Source: Methanomassiliicoccaceae archaeon COG_1 (lineage in GTDB: Archaea > Thermoplasmatota > Thermoplasmata > Methanomassiliicoccales > Methanomethylophilaceae). Taken from it: a stretch of DNA of 64,000 bases. Positions 43,191 to 51,805 of this stretch are shown here, piece after piece (the stretch's first letter is position 1; each line of letters opens with the position of its first letter). The DNA lies in NCBI GenBank assembly GCA_028561875.1, contig JAQQTI010000001.1, forward strand, positions 310,001 to 374,000. Direction: 5' to 3'. The notes below the pieces were generated by a model, which worked only from the letters and a program-made list of their open reading frames with translations, did not search any database and had not been told where the DNA came from. The translations under genes were made by a program, and so were the position numbers.

Positions 43191-45185
43191 ATGGCCGAGA
43201 GCGGAGCGTACGCGGCGAACGGGAAGGTCAAGTGCGGATGGTGCGATGCCTGCGGTACACTCCTCCTAGGGAAAAGGTGCTCCCGTTGCGGTTACCCTGG
43301 CAGATTTTTTGAGATCAACGCCCCCGGCGACGTCCGCCCATGCATGGGAGACAGCTACGGCGCCCTCGCCTCCCTATTGGAAGAGGCCTTCGGGGCGCAC
43401 GACCCCCTCGCTGGAAAGGCGGTGTTCTTCAACAAGGTCCCCGGCGAGGACCGCACCGACGAGGTGATTGTCGGCGGCGAGGTCGTCGCCGTGCTGAGGT
43501 TCGATCTCGTCGAGGGCAGACTTAAGACGGAGCTCAGGCAGGCCGGGGCGGAGACGCTCGCCTCCATAGCCACGAAGAACGTCGTTACGGTCGCTGGTGT
43601 CTCCGGGCATCTCAAGGGGAAGAGCGTCGCCGGGGCGAACGTCGTCGACGTGAAGGGGGAATTCCCCGCCGGCGCCCCGCTGATAATCAGGAAGGGGGCG
43701 AAGGTGGGGCCGGGCACCGCCCTCGTCGACTCCGGGAGCCTGAGGGATGCGGAGAAGGCGGTGAGGATCAAGGACATCGCCGTACCTGTGGAGCGCCCGC
43801 CGGCCCCGGATTCTGGTAGAAACGAGTTCGTCGAGGCCAACCGGGAACACCTCGAGACGCTGGAGAGGACCGCCGCCGCAGAGATCCGCGGATTCCTGGA
43901 GGGCAAGGACATCCCAGTCACCTCATCATTCTCCGGGGGCAAGGACTCTCTAGCCGCCTTCGCCCTGGCGGAGAGGACGGTGGGCGGGGTGGAGCTGATG
44001 TTCACCGACACCGGTCTGGAATTTCCGGAGACCGTGGAGTACGTGCACCGGTTCGCCGAGGATAACGGCCTCAGGCTCCATGTCGCCGAGGCGGGGGACG
44101 GCTTCCGCCAAAACGTCGACATATTCGGCCCGCCAGCGAAGGACTTCCGCTGGTGCTGCAAGGTCTGCAAGCTCGGGCCGATTGCCGATCTCATCGCGAG
44201 GGACTTCCCGCGCGGTACCGCCACCGTCGAGGGGAACCGCTCCCTGGAGTCGTTCTCGCGGGCGGGGACCGAGTTCGTGTCCAGGAACCCCTTCGTGCCG
44301 AACCAGATAAACCTCAACCCCGTGCGCAGGTGGCGCGCGGCCGATGTATGGGGTTACATATGGATGAGGGGGCTGGCATACAACCCCCTATATGAGAGGG
44401 ATTTCGAGAGGATCGGCTGCTACCTCTGTCCCTCCTGCCTGGCCAGCGAGTGGCGGAACACCGCTCGGATCCATCCGGACATGCATGCCGACTGGGAGGC
44501 CCACCTCCGCCGGTACGCCGAGCGCCGCGGGCTCCCGCCGGAGTACGTGGACATGGGCTTCTGGAGATGGAAGTCCCTGCCCCCGAAGATGAAGCAGCTC
44601 GCGAAGGACCTCGACCTGAGGGTGGAGCGGGAGGGCGGGGACGGGGTATCGATGAGTATGCTCAAGGGCGCATCCGTCTGCGTATCGGGAGGGTATTCCG
44701 CGGAGGCCGTCGTGAATGTCCCCCGCGTCCGCGACTTCTCCTACGTCGACGACGCCCTGCGCACGGTTGGGGAGACGAAGTTCTCGCCGGAGTTCGACAT
44801 AGTCCTCGTGAGGTCCGATCAGGGCCGGGCGAGAGTGTTCGGCGGCGGACAGGTGTCCGTGACCTCCTCAGACGTGGCGGGAACGGAGAGGCTGTTCGAG
44901 AGGGCGGTCAAAGCGTACATCCGCGCCGAGCTCTGTACCGAATGCGGCATATGTGCCAAGTCCTGTCCGAGGCATGCGATAAGAATCAAGGGCGGCATGA
45001 GGGTCGACTCCGCGAAGTGCGGCCGCTGCGGCCGCTGCGAGAGGTCCTGCATGGTCGTGCACTACTACGACAAGATCACGGGAGGTGGGCCGGCCTCCCC
45101 GCCGGCAGCGCACGCCGGGGGTAGCGAAGCGCCGAAGAAGCTCTCCCGTCCGAAGAAGAAGGGCGGGCGCCCCAAACGATTATAA
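43191..45185 (+). CDS. PUA - PAPS-reductase-like - ferredoxin multidomain protein
   Basis: About 664 residues. Order: an N-terminal zinc-ribbon-like segment (CGWCDACGTLLLGKRCSRCG), a PUA-like domain (VKGEFPAGAPLIIRKGAKVG), an adenine-nucleotide alpha-hydrolase/PAPS-reductase core with PP-loop SFSGGKDSLAAFALAE and cysteine-rich WCCKVCKLGP and CYLCPSCLASEWR, and two C-terminal 4Fe-4S clusters (CTECGICAKSCPRHAI; CGRCGRCERSCM). Methanogens carry such proteins with a suspected role in sulfur transfer or RNA/cofactor thiolation; the substrate is not known. ATG 43173 is an alternative start. Confidence 0.85.
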   Translation: MAESGAYAANGKVKCGWCDACGTLLLGKRCSRCGYPGRFFEINAPGDVRPCMGDSYGALASLLEEAFGAHDPLAGKAVFFNKVPGEDRTDEVIVGGEVVAVLRFDLVEGRLKTELRQAGAETLASIATKNVVTVAGVSGHLKGKSVAGANVVDVKGEFPAGAPLIIRKGAKVGPGTALVDSGSLRDAEKAVRIKDIAVPVERPPAPDSGRNEFVEANREHLETLERTAAAEIRGFLEGKDIPVTSSFSGGKDSLAAFALAERTVGGVELMFTDTGLEFPETVEYVHRFAEDNGLRLHVAEAGDGFRQNVDIFGPPAKDFRWCCKVCKLGPIADLIARDFPRGTATVEGNRSLESFSRAGTEFVSRNPFVPNQINLNPVRRWRAADVWGYIWMRGLAYNPLYERDFERIGCYLCPSCLASEWRNTARIHPDMHADWEAHLRRYAERRGLPPEYVDMGFWRWKSLPPKMKQLAKDLDLRVEREGGDGVSMSMLKGASVCVSGGYSAEAVVNVPRVRDFSYVDDALRTVGETKFSPEFDIVLVRSDQGRARVFGGGQVSVTSSDVAGTERLFERAVKAYIRAELCTECGICAKSCPRHAIRIKGGMRVDSAKCGRCGRCERSCMVVHYYDKITGGGPASPPAAHAGGSEAPKKLSRPKKKGGRPKRL

Positions 45186-45207
45186 GACTCATGATCTTGG
45201 GACGGGC

Positions 45208-46077
45208 ATGGACGTATCGTTCTATGTCGCGGCCATATTGGCATTCGCGCCGACGCTGGCACTGATGTTCGTGCTGCTGAGGCCCTACACCTATCCTGCG
45301 ACCGAGCACCCGTACTTCAACGACGCCTCATTCTTCATGCTGTTCGCCATCGGGCTCGTCGCGGGGACGATATTGTTCATGGTGTTCACGTACATCATGG
45401 CGCAGGTGATCTACGACATTCTGTATGCCGTGATCCAGGTCCTGGCAGTAGTCGTCGTGATGAACCTTAAGCGCTTCCGCGGGAAATCCGACAGCCTGTT
45501 CTACGGCTATGGCTTCGGGCTCGGTGCGGGGTGCACGACCGCCACCGGGTGGATTTATTTCGCCGGTGGCAAGGAGATATTCGCCGGCGGCATCGGTGTC
45601 GCGGCGCTCGCCGCCGTCTTCATCGTCGCGCTCGCCATGATTCTCCAGTTCGCGTCGGTCGGCATCACCGCTGGAGAGGGCATCGCCCGCCATAACCCGA
45701 TGCAGTTCGCCGTCCAGGCGATGATCTACAACGTTGTGTTCTGGGCGATCTTCTGGATCATGCTGAACAATCTCAAGGATAACAATGAGGCGCTCTATTG
45801 GATGTTCGCCGTTTTCCTCCTCGCGATCAGCTCGCTCTACCTCTGCTACGGGTTCAAGAAGGAGGTGGAGCCTATGGTGCGCGAGGTCAGCAGGCAGAAC
45901 GCGAAGAAGGTCAGGAAGCATTCGGAGCGATCGGGCCCGGTAGCGGCCGTATCTCGTTTCGTGGACGTAGCAATCGGCGAGCATCTTCCCCAGCATCTGC
46001 TCCGCCCTCTTCGGCTCCACTTTCTCGACGTCCTCGAGGGTAAACTCCCCGTAGATGCCGGTGAGCCCCTTCGCTAG
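45208..46077 (+). CDS. Polytopic membrane protein of unknown function
   Basis: About 230 convincing residues with roughly seven hydrophobic spans (first MDVSFYVAAILAFAPTLALM; last ALYWMFAVFLLAISSLYLCY) and a short basic tail KKVRKHSER. The open frame continues about 55 further residues antisense over the DUF5817 gene to TAG 46075-46077; that part is probably not real coding. It begins 22 bases after the PAPS-reductase-like stop. No family recognised with confidence. Confidence 0.65.
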   Translation: MDVSFYVAAILAFAPTLALMFVLLRPYTYPATEHPYFNDASFFMLFAIGLVAGTILFMVFTYIMAQVIYDILYAVIQVLAVVVVMNLKRFRGKSDSLFYGYGFGLGAGCTTATGWIYFAGGKEIFAGGIGVAALAAVFIVALAMILQFASVGITAGEGIARHNPMQFAVQAMIYNVVFWAIFWIMLNNLKDNNEALYWMFAVFLLAISSLYLCYGFKKEVEPMVREVSRQNAKKVRKHSERSGPVAAVSRFVDVAIGEHLPQHLLRPLRLHFLDVLEGKLPVDAGEPLR

Positions 46078-46359
46078 GACTTCGAGCCTCGCCTCCAGCC
46101 CGGACGTGTGCTCGTACTCGTAAATCAGCGAAGAGAGCGGGTCGATCCCGGGGCTGGGACGCCTTTTCTCGGCGTTCCCGGAGAACCCGGTCGCGGCGCC
46201 AAGGGCGGCGCGGGCATCGGCCTGGTCCCTGCTCCTGTGCAGAACGGCGAGCGTCCGGTGCTCGTCGCGGTTGCCGCAGTAGGGGCAGGCGGAATCCTTT
46301 GACGACAGGTCGGCGATCCTCTTCCTCTTGCAGGCGGTGCACGCTACAACCCCCCACAT
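45911..46359 (-). CDS. Zinc-ribbon protein (DUF5817-like), 3' end uncertain
   Basis: From ATG 46359 the product starts MWGVVACTACKRKRIADLSS and has a second pair CPYCGNRDEHRTLAVLHRS, a treble-clef/zinc-ribbon, then a helical region ending near CYVHETRYGRY. In the sequence given the frame has no stop until 45328, deep inside the opposite membrane-protein gene. One extra G in the GGG run at about 45942 would end it at TGA 45911-45913 (RGPIAPNAS), which I take as likely. The ATG overlaps the pdaD stop. Confidence 0.6.
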
Positions 46360-46835
46360 CGCCCTCTCCTGTACTCGCAGAAGACTACGGACGCGAAGCA
46401 GCAGCCGTACTCGTCCTCCGGGACGTCTAGCTCCTCGATCCGGTAATGGACCTCGCCGAACTCCAATCCGCGGATGCGGGACATCTCCGTCATCTTGCGG
46501 GAGAGTTCCTCCCGCAGAGACTGGGCGGAGCCGTGCAGGTGCCCCTCGGCTACGTAGCCTCCCTTGCCGTCTTTCCGCATGGCGTAGGCTATGCCGGCGG
46601 CGACGCGGTCCCCGCCCCTTCCGCGCATCTGCGAGAGGACGCAGAAGGTCACCGCGCCCATAGGCATCTCGCGAGGCTCCACCTGTTCTATCCCTGCGGG
46701 GAGGACGGATGAGACCGCCACGAGGTTCTGCTCGCTTAGGCCCGCCCCGAGGAGGGCCAGGTCGAAGGCGTTAAGATCGGAAACGGGGCTGGTGGCCCTC
46801 GCGGACGTGACGAAGAACTCCGAAGCGACCAGCAT
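46344..46835 (-). CDS. pdaD: Pyruvoyl-dependent arginine decarboxylase
   Basis: 163 residues. PdaD makes agmatine for polyamines and for tRNA-Ile modification in archaea. The proenzyme self-cleaves at the Ser in VAVSSVLPAGIE to create the pyruvoyl group; FFVTSARATSPVSDLNAFDL is also typical. It ends in TAG (46344-46346), rare in this window. Reading through would extend it over the next gene, so here TAG seems to terminate. Confidence 0.88.
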   Translation of the reverse strand: MLVASEFFVTSARATSPVSDLNAFDLALLGAGLSEQNLVAVSSVLPAGIEQVEPREMPMGAVTFCVLSQMRGRGGDRVAAGIAYAMRKDGKGGYVAEGHLHGSAQSLREELSRKMTEMSRIRGLEFGEVHYRIEELDVPEDEYGCCFASVVFCEYRRGRCGGL

Positions 46836-46839
46836 GGCC

Positions 46840-47580
46840 TCAACCGTAGATATTACCGGGGCCGGCGCTCTCCTGCGCCTGCTGTTCCCTCATCTTCTTC
46901 TCTATCGCGTCCGCCTCGGCTAGGAGCGGCTTGGTGTCAATCTTCAGCCCGGGTATGAGAGCCATCAGCGGCTCTACGAGCCCGGCGGCCGCCCCCGGGT
47001 CGGGGAGCTGCGGGTTGGCCGGACACAGGAGGCACGACACGTCCATGCCCTCGGCCGCGCCCTCGTAAAGCATGACGCCAGTGACGCCCCTCACCAGCCC
47101 CTCCTGCATGACGGGGATCCTCGCGTCGGCGAGCTTCCTGCGCATGGCCTCGGTGGAGCCAACGCCCATGAGCTGCGTCGTGGGGTCGGTGCCCGGGATG
47201 CCCTCGATGCACAGGATCTCCCTCACCCCCATCTCGTTCAGGGCGCCCATGAGCTCCGTGGTGAGGCCGTCGGTCTGTTCGGGCTTCGGGGCCATCTCGG
47301 AGGTGACGATGACGACGTCATTCTTCCGCGACCCCCTCGTCTTGACCCCGGAGACCGGTCCGGCGAATATTCTCACCGGCGGCAGCGGCCGAGAGTTCTG
47401 CACGAGGGTGTAGGGCGGGAACTCCGACCACGCGATGCCGGCGGTCGCCTCGAGCTCCAGGTCGCGGGCGACGTAGCTCGTGACGATGGAGCTGACCAGG
47501 CCGACGCTCGGGAATCCGACGACCGCGATGGGGTCGTTCAGTTCCTTATGGGAATACCAAATGACTCTGGGCTCAGACAT
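46840..47580 (-). CDS. PAC2-family protein (proteasome-assembly chaperone-like)
   Basis: 246 residues. PAC2 signatures include DPIAVVGFPSVGLVSSIV near the N-terminus, GIPGTDPTTQLMGVGSTEAM and EGLVRGVTGVMLYEGAAEGM. Archaeal members are related to eukaryotic proteasome assembly chaperone 2; their own role is not settled. It precedes pdaD by four bases on the same strand. Confidence 0.85.
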   Translation of the reverse strand: MSEPRVIWYSHKELNDPIAVVGFPSVGLVSSIVTSYVARDLELEATAGIAWSEFPPYTLVQNSRPLPPVRIFAGPVSGVKTRGSRKNDVVIVTSEMAPKPEQTDGLTTELMGALNEMGVREILCIEGIPGTDPTTQLMGVGSTEAMRRKLADARIPVMQEGLVRGVTGVMLYEGAAEGMDVSCLLCPANPQLPDPGAAAGLVEPLMALIPGLKIDTKPLLAEADAIEKKMREQQAQESAGPGNIYG

Positions 47581-47634
47581 CGGTCCCGGGTTATGGTCTA
47601 AACGTATTAATCGTTGGGGCGCGTGGCCGATTTC

Positions 47635-49152
47635 ATGTCGAGGATTTCCCTGAAGAGGACCGCCGGGGGCATACCGGTTTATCTGGATGGTACCAAAGGC
47701 GTCAACTGCGGCTACCTCGTGGGGGTGAGGACCGGCTCGAGAGACGAGCATGAGGCCGTGTTCGGAATCTCCCACCTCTTGGAGCATACGGTCTTCAGGA
47801 AGACGAAGACCATGGGCTCCTTCGAGATGGCGAAGCTCATGGAGGGCGCCGGAGGCGCCCTCAACGCCTTCACCGCCAAGGAGATGACCGCCTACTTCGG
47901 CGTCACGCTCAGGGAGACCTCCGAGGTAGCGATGAGATGCGTGGGCGACATAGTCTCCAACCCGCTGATCAACAAGAGGGATACCGAGCTCGAGAGGGCC
48001 ATCGTCCTGCAGGAGCTCAGCATGGTGAAGAGCGAGCCCGCAGAGTACATCCACACCCTCTTCGAGGAGAACCTATGGAAGGGCGACATCCTCGGCATGG
48101 ACGAGGGTGGCACGGAGGAATCCGTGGAGGCTCTGACCTACCGCGATCTGAGGAGGTACTACAGGGAGAGGTACGGCCGGCCCAACCTCTCGGTCTACGC
48201 CACCGGCGCTCCCGACCCAGACGCCGTCGTGAAATGGGCGGAGGGGACCCTCGACCCGATGCAGGCGGAGGTCGTCAACAAGAGGAGGGCCCCTGCCAAG
48301 ACCTGTGCGGGTCTCTCCGTCAAGAACAACAGGTCTGACCACTGCCAGATCGCATTCGGTTTTCCGGTCGCCGGCGTCTCCCCGAAGGAGAGGGCGGCCA
48401 ATGCGGTGCTGGCCGCCGCCCTGGGGGCCGGCACGAGCTCCCGCCTGTTCCAGGGCGTGAGGGAGAAGAACGCCCTGGTCTACGCCGTCAATATGGTGCA
48501 TGAAAGCTATTCCGACGCCGGGTACGTCGCCGCCTTCATGTCCTGCACCGGCGGCAACGTCGTGCGCTCTCTGGAGGAGACCGCTAAGACGATCCGCAGG
48601 TTCAGGAGGGAGGGGCTCGCCGAGGGGGAGCTCGGGAGGACGAAGAACATCATAAAAGGGGGCATCGCCCGTGCCTCGGAGAGGACGGACGGCCGCCTGT
48701 ACGCCATGTGCATGGACGACCTGACCCACGGCGAGGTGCTGACCGCCGAGCAGAAGATGAGGGGAATCGACGCGGTGACGGAGGACGACGTCATGCGCAC
48801 GGCGGATCGCCTGTTCTCTCCGGACAGACTTAGCGTCACCATTCTCGGGAAGGCGGGCGCGGACGCGAGGGCTTACGACCCCTCCTCGGCCGACCTGCGA
48901 TCCCGCTCCTCCCGGAACAGGCCAATGACGTGCATCACGGCGTCCTCGGCTGACCCGAGCGATGCGGCCACCTCGGGGGTGAGGCACTCGGACACGGTCG
49001 CCACGTCACCGGCCTCGACGGCCACGAATCTTACTGAGAGGGGCATGGAGTCCGGCTCCATCCGCCTCCCGATTCTTAAGGCGGTGGGGACGTTGATGTC
49101 GTGCGCCGGCACGTCGCTGGCGACGGCATCCTCGAAATCGGCAACGTCGTAG
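47635..49152 (+). CDS. M16-family zinc metallopeptidase (insulinase/processing-peptidase type)
   Basis: About 415 reliable residues. The inverted zinc motif HxxEH is HLLEHTVF, with the distal Glu in RAIVLQELSM. The second half carries the M16 C-domain pattern (GAGTSSRLFQGVREKNALVY). The conserved part ends near RLSVTILGKAG; the frame runs another 90 or so residues antisense over the hydrogenase-protease gene to TAG 49150-49152, which is doubtful. TATA-like TAAACGTATTAA about 30 bases upstream of ATG 47635 suggests a leaderless transcript. Confidence 0.82.
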   Translation: MSRISLKRTAGGIPVYLDGTKGVNCGYLVGVRTGSRDEHEAVFGISHLLEHTVFRKTKTMGSFEMAKLMEGAGGALNAFTAKEMTAYFGVTLRETSEVAMRCVGDIVSNPLINKRDTELERAIVLQELSMVKSEPAEYIHTLFEENLWKGDILGMDEGGTEESVEALTYRDLRRYYRERYGRPNLSVYATGAPDPDAVVKWAEGTLDPMQAEVVNKRRAPAKTCAGLSVKNNRSDHCQIAFGFPVAGVSPKERAANAVLAAALGAGTSSRLFQGVREKNALVYAVNMVHESYSDAGYVAAFMSCTGGNVVRSLEETAKTIRRFRREGLAEGELGRTKNIIKGGIARASERTDGRLYAMCMDDLTHGEVLTAEQKMRGIDAVTEDDVMRTADRLFSPDRLSVTILGKAGADARAYDPSSADLRSRSSRNRPMTCITASSADPSDAATSGVRHSDTVATSPASTATNLTERGMESGSIRLPILKAVGTLMSCAGTSLATASSKSATS

Positions 49153-49385
49153 ATCACGACCGATCCGGGGCCGCGCTCCCCGGACTGCATGGCGTCGACG
49201 ATGATGGCATAGCTGTACCCGCGGAGCAGTGGAAGTATCTCAAGTCCCCCGACGGCCTCCTGATAGCAGTCGACGTCCGGCATGTTCCTGCGCTGGATCG
49301 CCTCGGATATCCTCAGTCCGACCGAGTCGTCGGTCATGATGGGGCTGCCGATGCCGATAACCGATATGCGGCCGTTCAGCGTCAT
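48873..49385 (-). CDS. Hydrogenase maturation protease (HycI/HyaD, M52 family)
   Basis: 170 residues. GIGSPIMTDDSVGLRISEAI is the nickel-sensing N-terminal motif and YSYAIIVDAMQSGERGPGSV the second conserved block with its Asp. These enzymes clip the C-terminus of [NiFe]-hydrogenase large subunits after nickel insertion. No hydrogenase genes are in the window. Confidence 0.9.
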   Translation of the reverse strand: MTLNGRISVIGIGSPIMTDDSVGLRISEAIQRRNMPDVDCYQEAVGGLEILPLLRGYSYAIIVDAMQSGERGPGSVVIYDVADFEDAVASDVPAHDINVPTALRIGRRMEPDSMPLSVRFVAVEAGDVATVSECLTPEVAASLGSAEDAVMHVIGLFREERDRRSAEEGS

Positions 49386-49451
49386 GGGCCCCCATCCGCG
49401 GGGCGGTATTAAACAAGTCGGGGGACGGGTATGACCCTTTTAGGTAACACC

Positions 49452-49457
49452 TTTATA
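49452..49457 (+). promoter_or_regulatory. TATA box of the LysR/ModE-like regulator gene
   Basis: TTTATA within ACCTTTATACCC, about 25 bases before ATG 49480. Confidence 0.5.
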
Positions 49458-49479
49458 CCCAGTCGTCCAATCGGGAGGC

Positions 49480-50289
49480 ATGGAGATCCGCGTAAGGACC
49501 GAGATGCTGGTGAACGGTCAGGTCGTCACGAACAGGCAGCTCAGCGTCCTCTGCGAGGTAGACGCCGCCGGCAGCATGACCGGCGCCGCCGAGAGGCTGG
49601 GCATCTCCGTTCCCGTGGTCCACCGCTACATCGCCAACATCGAGGCCGCCGCCGGCGTGCCGGTCACCAAATCCACCCCCGCGGGCACCACCCTTACCGC
49701 GGACGGCCTGAGGGTCCTCCGCATTTTCGAGGCGTCCGAGGCGAGGGTCTCGGACGACCGCGGTTTCACGGTCTGCTGTAGCCCGGTGATGGAGGACCTG
49801 ATGACCTCGGTGTTCTCCTCCCTGAGGCTGGTCGACGTGGAGCTCGTCGTCTCCGACGACGCCCACAACAAGAGAATGATGGAGGAGGGCCTCGCCGACC
49901 TCATCGTCGTCGACGACCCGCTGTACCTATTCGAGCTGGACGACCTCGGGTTCGACATGGAGGAGGTCGGCTACATGGGCATGGTCTACGTTGACAACGG
50001 CCCGTCGTTCGTTAGGTACAAGTACGGCGCCCAGAGGGTGGCGTTCATGTTCTTGGACACCATGGGCCGCAAGTACTCCATCGACGCCGAGACGTACTCC
50101 CTGTCGGAGATGCTGGGCTCCAAAAGGAGTTTCTTCGTGGACGAGTTCCTCCTGACCCGTAAGGGAATACGCATCAAGAGCGCCGTGGACCCGAAGGTGC
50201 TGAGGCACGCGATCACCGCCGTTTACCGCGAGAGGGGCCGTACGGTGGACCGCATCGTGCACAGCCTCAAAACCAGGCACATCGAGTGA
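49480..50289 (+). CDS. LysR/ModE-like transcriptional regulator
   Basis: 269 residues. An N-terminal winged helix ([20 protein letters not shown] then [19 protein letters not shown]) is followed by a periplasmic-binding-like effector region ([40 protein letters not shown]). Ligand unknown; ModE relatives sense molybdate or tungstate. It lies 122 bases upstream of hdrC on the same strand and may regulate it. Confidence 0.75.
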   Translation: MEIRVRTEMLVNGQVVTNRQLSVLCEVDAAGSMTGAAERLGISVPVVHRYIANIEAAAGVPVTKSTPAGTTLTADGLRVLRIFEASEARVSDDRGFTVCCSPVMEDLMTSVFSSLRLVDVELVVSDDAHNKRMMEEGLADLIVVDDPLYLFELDDLGFDMEEVGYMGMVYVDNGPSFVRYKYGAQRVAFMFLDTMGRKYSIDAETYSLSEMLGSKRSFFVDEFLLTRKGIRIKSAVDPKVLRHAITAVYRERGRTVDRIVHSLKTRHIE

Positions 50290-50368
50290 ACCAAAGCATA
50301 CAAGGGGGAGGGGTAAATTATTTTGGATTACCTTATTGGGTATTCCTATCATACATCCATCATCATCC

Positions 50369-50377
50369 ATTATATAC
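50369..50377 (+). promoter_or_regulatory. TATA box of hdrCB
   Basis: ATTATATAC, followed about 28 bases later by AAGGAG (50398-50403) and ATG 50412, so this transcript has a short leader with a Shine-Dalgarno. A GGTAA...TTACC inverted repeat (50312-50332) lies upstream. Confidence 0.6.
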
Positions 50378-50411
50378 GAACGTAAATTCTTCGGCGTCAA
50401 GGAGATTTTCC

Positions 50412-50912
50412 ATGGAAGTGAAAATGGACCCCGAATTCGAGAAGCAGCTCGCCGCCCTCGGCGGAGCTGATGCGAAACTCTGCTTCCAGTGCGGCACCTG
50501 CACGGCCGGATGCCCCTCCGGAAGGCGCACCTCCTACAGGGTTAGGAAGCTAGTCCGCATGGCCCAGCTCGACATGAAAGAGGAAATCATCAACAGCGAG
50601 GACCTGTGGATGTGCAGCACCTGCTACACCTGCGTGGAGAGGTGCCCCCGTCGCGTGCCGATAGTCGACGTCATCGTCGCCCTCAGGAACATGGCCGTCG
50701 CCGAGGGGCACATGTACGCCGCCCACAAGAAGACCGCTGCCAACTTCTATAAGACCGGCCACACCGTCCCCATCAACGATGATGTGAAGAAGACCAGGGC
50801 CAAGCTCGGCCTCCCTAAGGTTCCGCCGACCTGCCTCGCCAACGAGAAGGCTTACGCCGACCTCAAAGCCGTCCTCGATGCCGCCAGGTTCGAGGCTATC
50901 GCGAAGGAGTGA
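50412..50912 (+). CDS. hdrC: Heterodisulfide reductase subunit C
   Basis: 166 residues. Two [4Fe-4S] motifs: [20 protein letters not shown] and [19 protein letters not shown]. HdrC relays electrons from HdrA to HdrB in the flavin-bifurcating complex that reduces CoM-S-S-CoB in methanogens. The pair with hdrB, without hdrA here, is common. ATG 50424 is an alternative start. Confidence 0.95.
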   Translation: MEVKMDPEFEKQLAALGGADAKLCFQCGTCTAGCPSGRRTSYRVRKLVRMAQLDMKEEIINSEDLWMCSTCYTCVERCPRRVPIVDVIVALRNMAVAEGHMYAAHKKTAANFYKTGHTVPINDDVKKTRAKLGLPKVPPTCLANEKAYADLKAVLDAARFEAIAKE

Positions 50913-50917
50913 GCACC

Positions 50918-51763
50918 ATGGCAAAGTACGCATTCTTCCTCGGCTGCATCGCCCCCCTGAGGTACCCCGGAATCGAGAAGTCCACCCGCGTCGTCTGCGA
51001 GAAACTCGGCATAGAGCTCGTCGATCTGACCGATGCCTCCTGTTGCCCTGCACCCGGAGTCATCAGGGCATTCAGCAGGCTCACCTGGTTCGCCGCCGCC
51101 GCGAGGAACCTCGCCCTCGCCGAAAGGATGGGCCTCCCCATCGTCACTATCTGCAACGGGTGCTACGGGTCCCTCTTCGAGGCCGCCCACGAGCTAAACA
51201 GCAACAAAGAGATGCTCGATCAGGTCAACGAAATCCTCGCCAAGATCGGCGTGCATTACAACGGCACCACCAAGGTATACCACTTCGCGGACGTCCTCTA
51301 CAGGGAGGTCGGCCCCGAGAAGATCGCCGCCGCCTGCTCCAAGAAGCTCGATTACGGGATCGCCGTCTTCTACGGCTGCCACTTCCTGAAGCCTAGCGAC
51401 ATCAAGGGCATCGATGACCCAGAGAATCCGAAGGTCCTCGACGAGCTCGTGGAGGCTACCGGCTGCAAGAGCCTGCCCCGGAAGCAGAAGACCCTCTGCT
51501 GCGGATCCGGCGGAGGCTTGAAGGCCGCCTTCGGAGACGTCGCCAAGCAATTCGCCCAGACCAACCTCGAGAACATGAAGGAGTCGGGCGCGCGGTTCAT
51601 CGTCGACGTCTGCCCGTTCTGCCACCTGCAGTTCGACACCAGCGAGAAGGACCTCGGGTTCGACATCCCGGTCCTCCACCTATCGCAGCTCTACGGCATC
51701 GCCATGGGCATGTCCGAGGACGACCTCGGCCTGTTCGCCCACAAGGTGCCCGTGAAGCTCTGA
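50918..51763 (+). CDS. hdrB: Heterodisulfide reductase subunit B
   Basis: 281 residues with two CCG domains that hold the noncubane [4Fe-4S] clusters where the heterodisulfide is cleaved: DASCCPAPGVIRAF with ICNGCYGSLFEA, and FYGCHFLKP with TLCCGSGGGLK and VCPFCHLQFD. AAGGAGTGAGC precedes ATG 50918. Only five bases separate it from hdrC. Confidence 0.96.
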   Translation: MAKYAFFLGCIAPLRYPGIEKSTRVVCEKLGIELVDLTDASCCPAPGVIRAFSRLTWFAAAARNLALAERMGLPIVTICNGCYGSLFEAAHELNSNKEMLDQVNEILAKIGVHYNGTTKVYHFADVLYREVGPEKIAAACSKKLDYGIAVFYGCHFLKPSDIKGIDDPENPKVLDELVEATGCKSLPRKQKTLCCGSGGGLKAAFGDVAKQFAQTNLENMKESGARFIVDVCPFCHLQFDTSEKDLGFDIPVLHLSQLYGIAMGMSEDDLGLFAHKVPVKL

Positions 51764-51780
51764 TTGGGCGAAAACATTCC

Positions 51781-51805
51781 AGGGGCGCAAGCCCCTTTCT
51801 TTTTC
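51781..51805 (+). terminator. Stem-loop plus T-run terminator after hdrB
   Basis: AGGGGC-GCAA-GCCCCT hairpin (51781-51796) followed directly by TTCTTTTTC, 17 bases after the hdrB stop. Confidence 0.7.
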
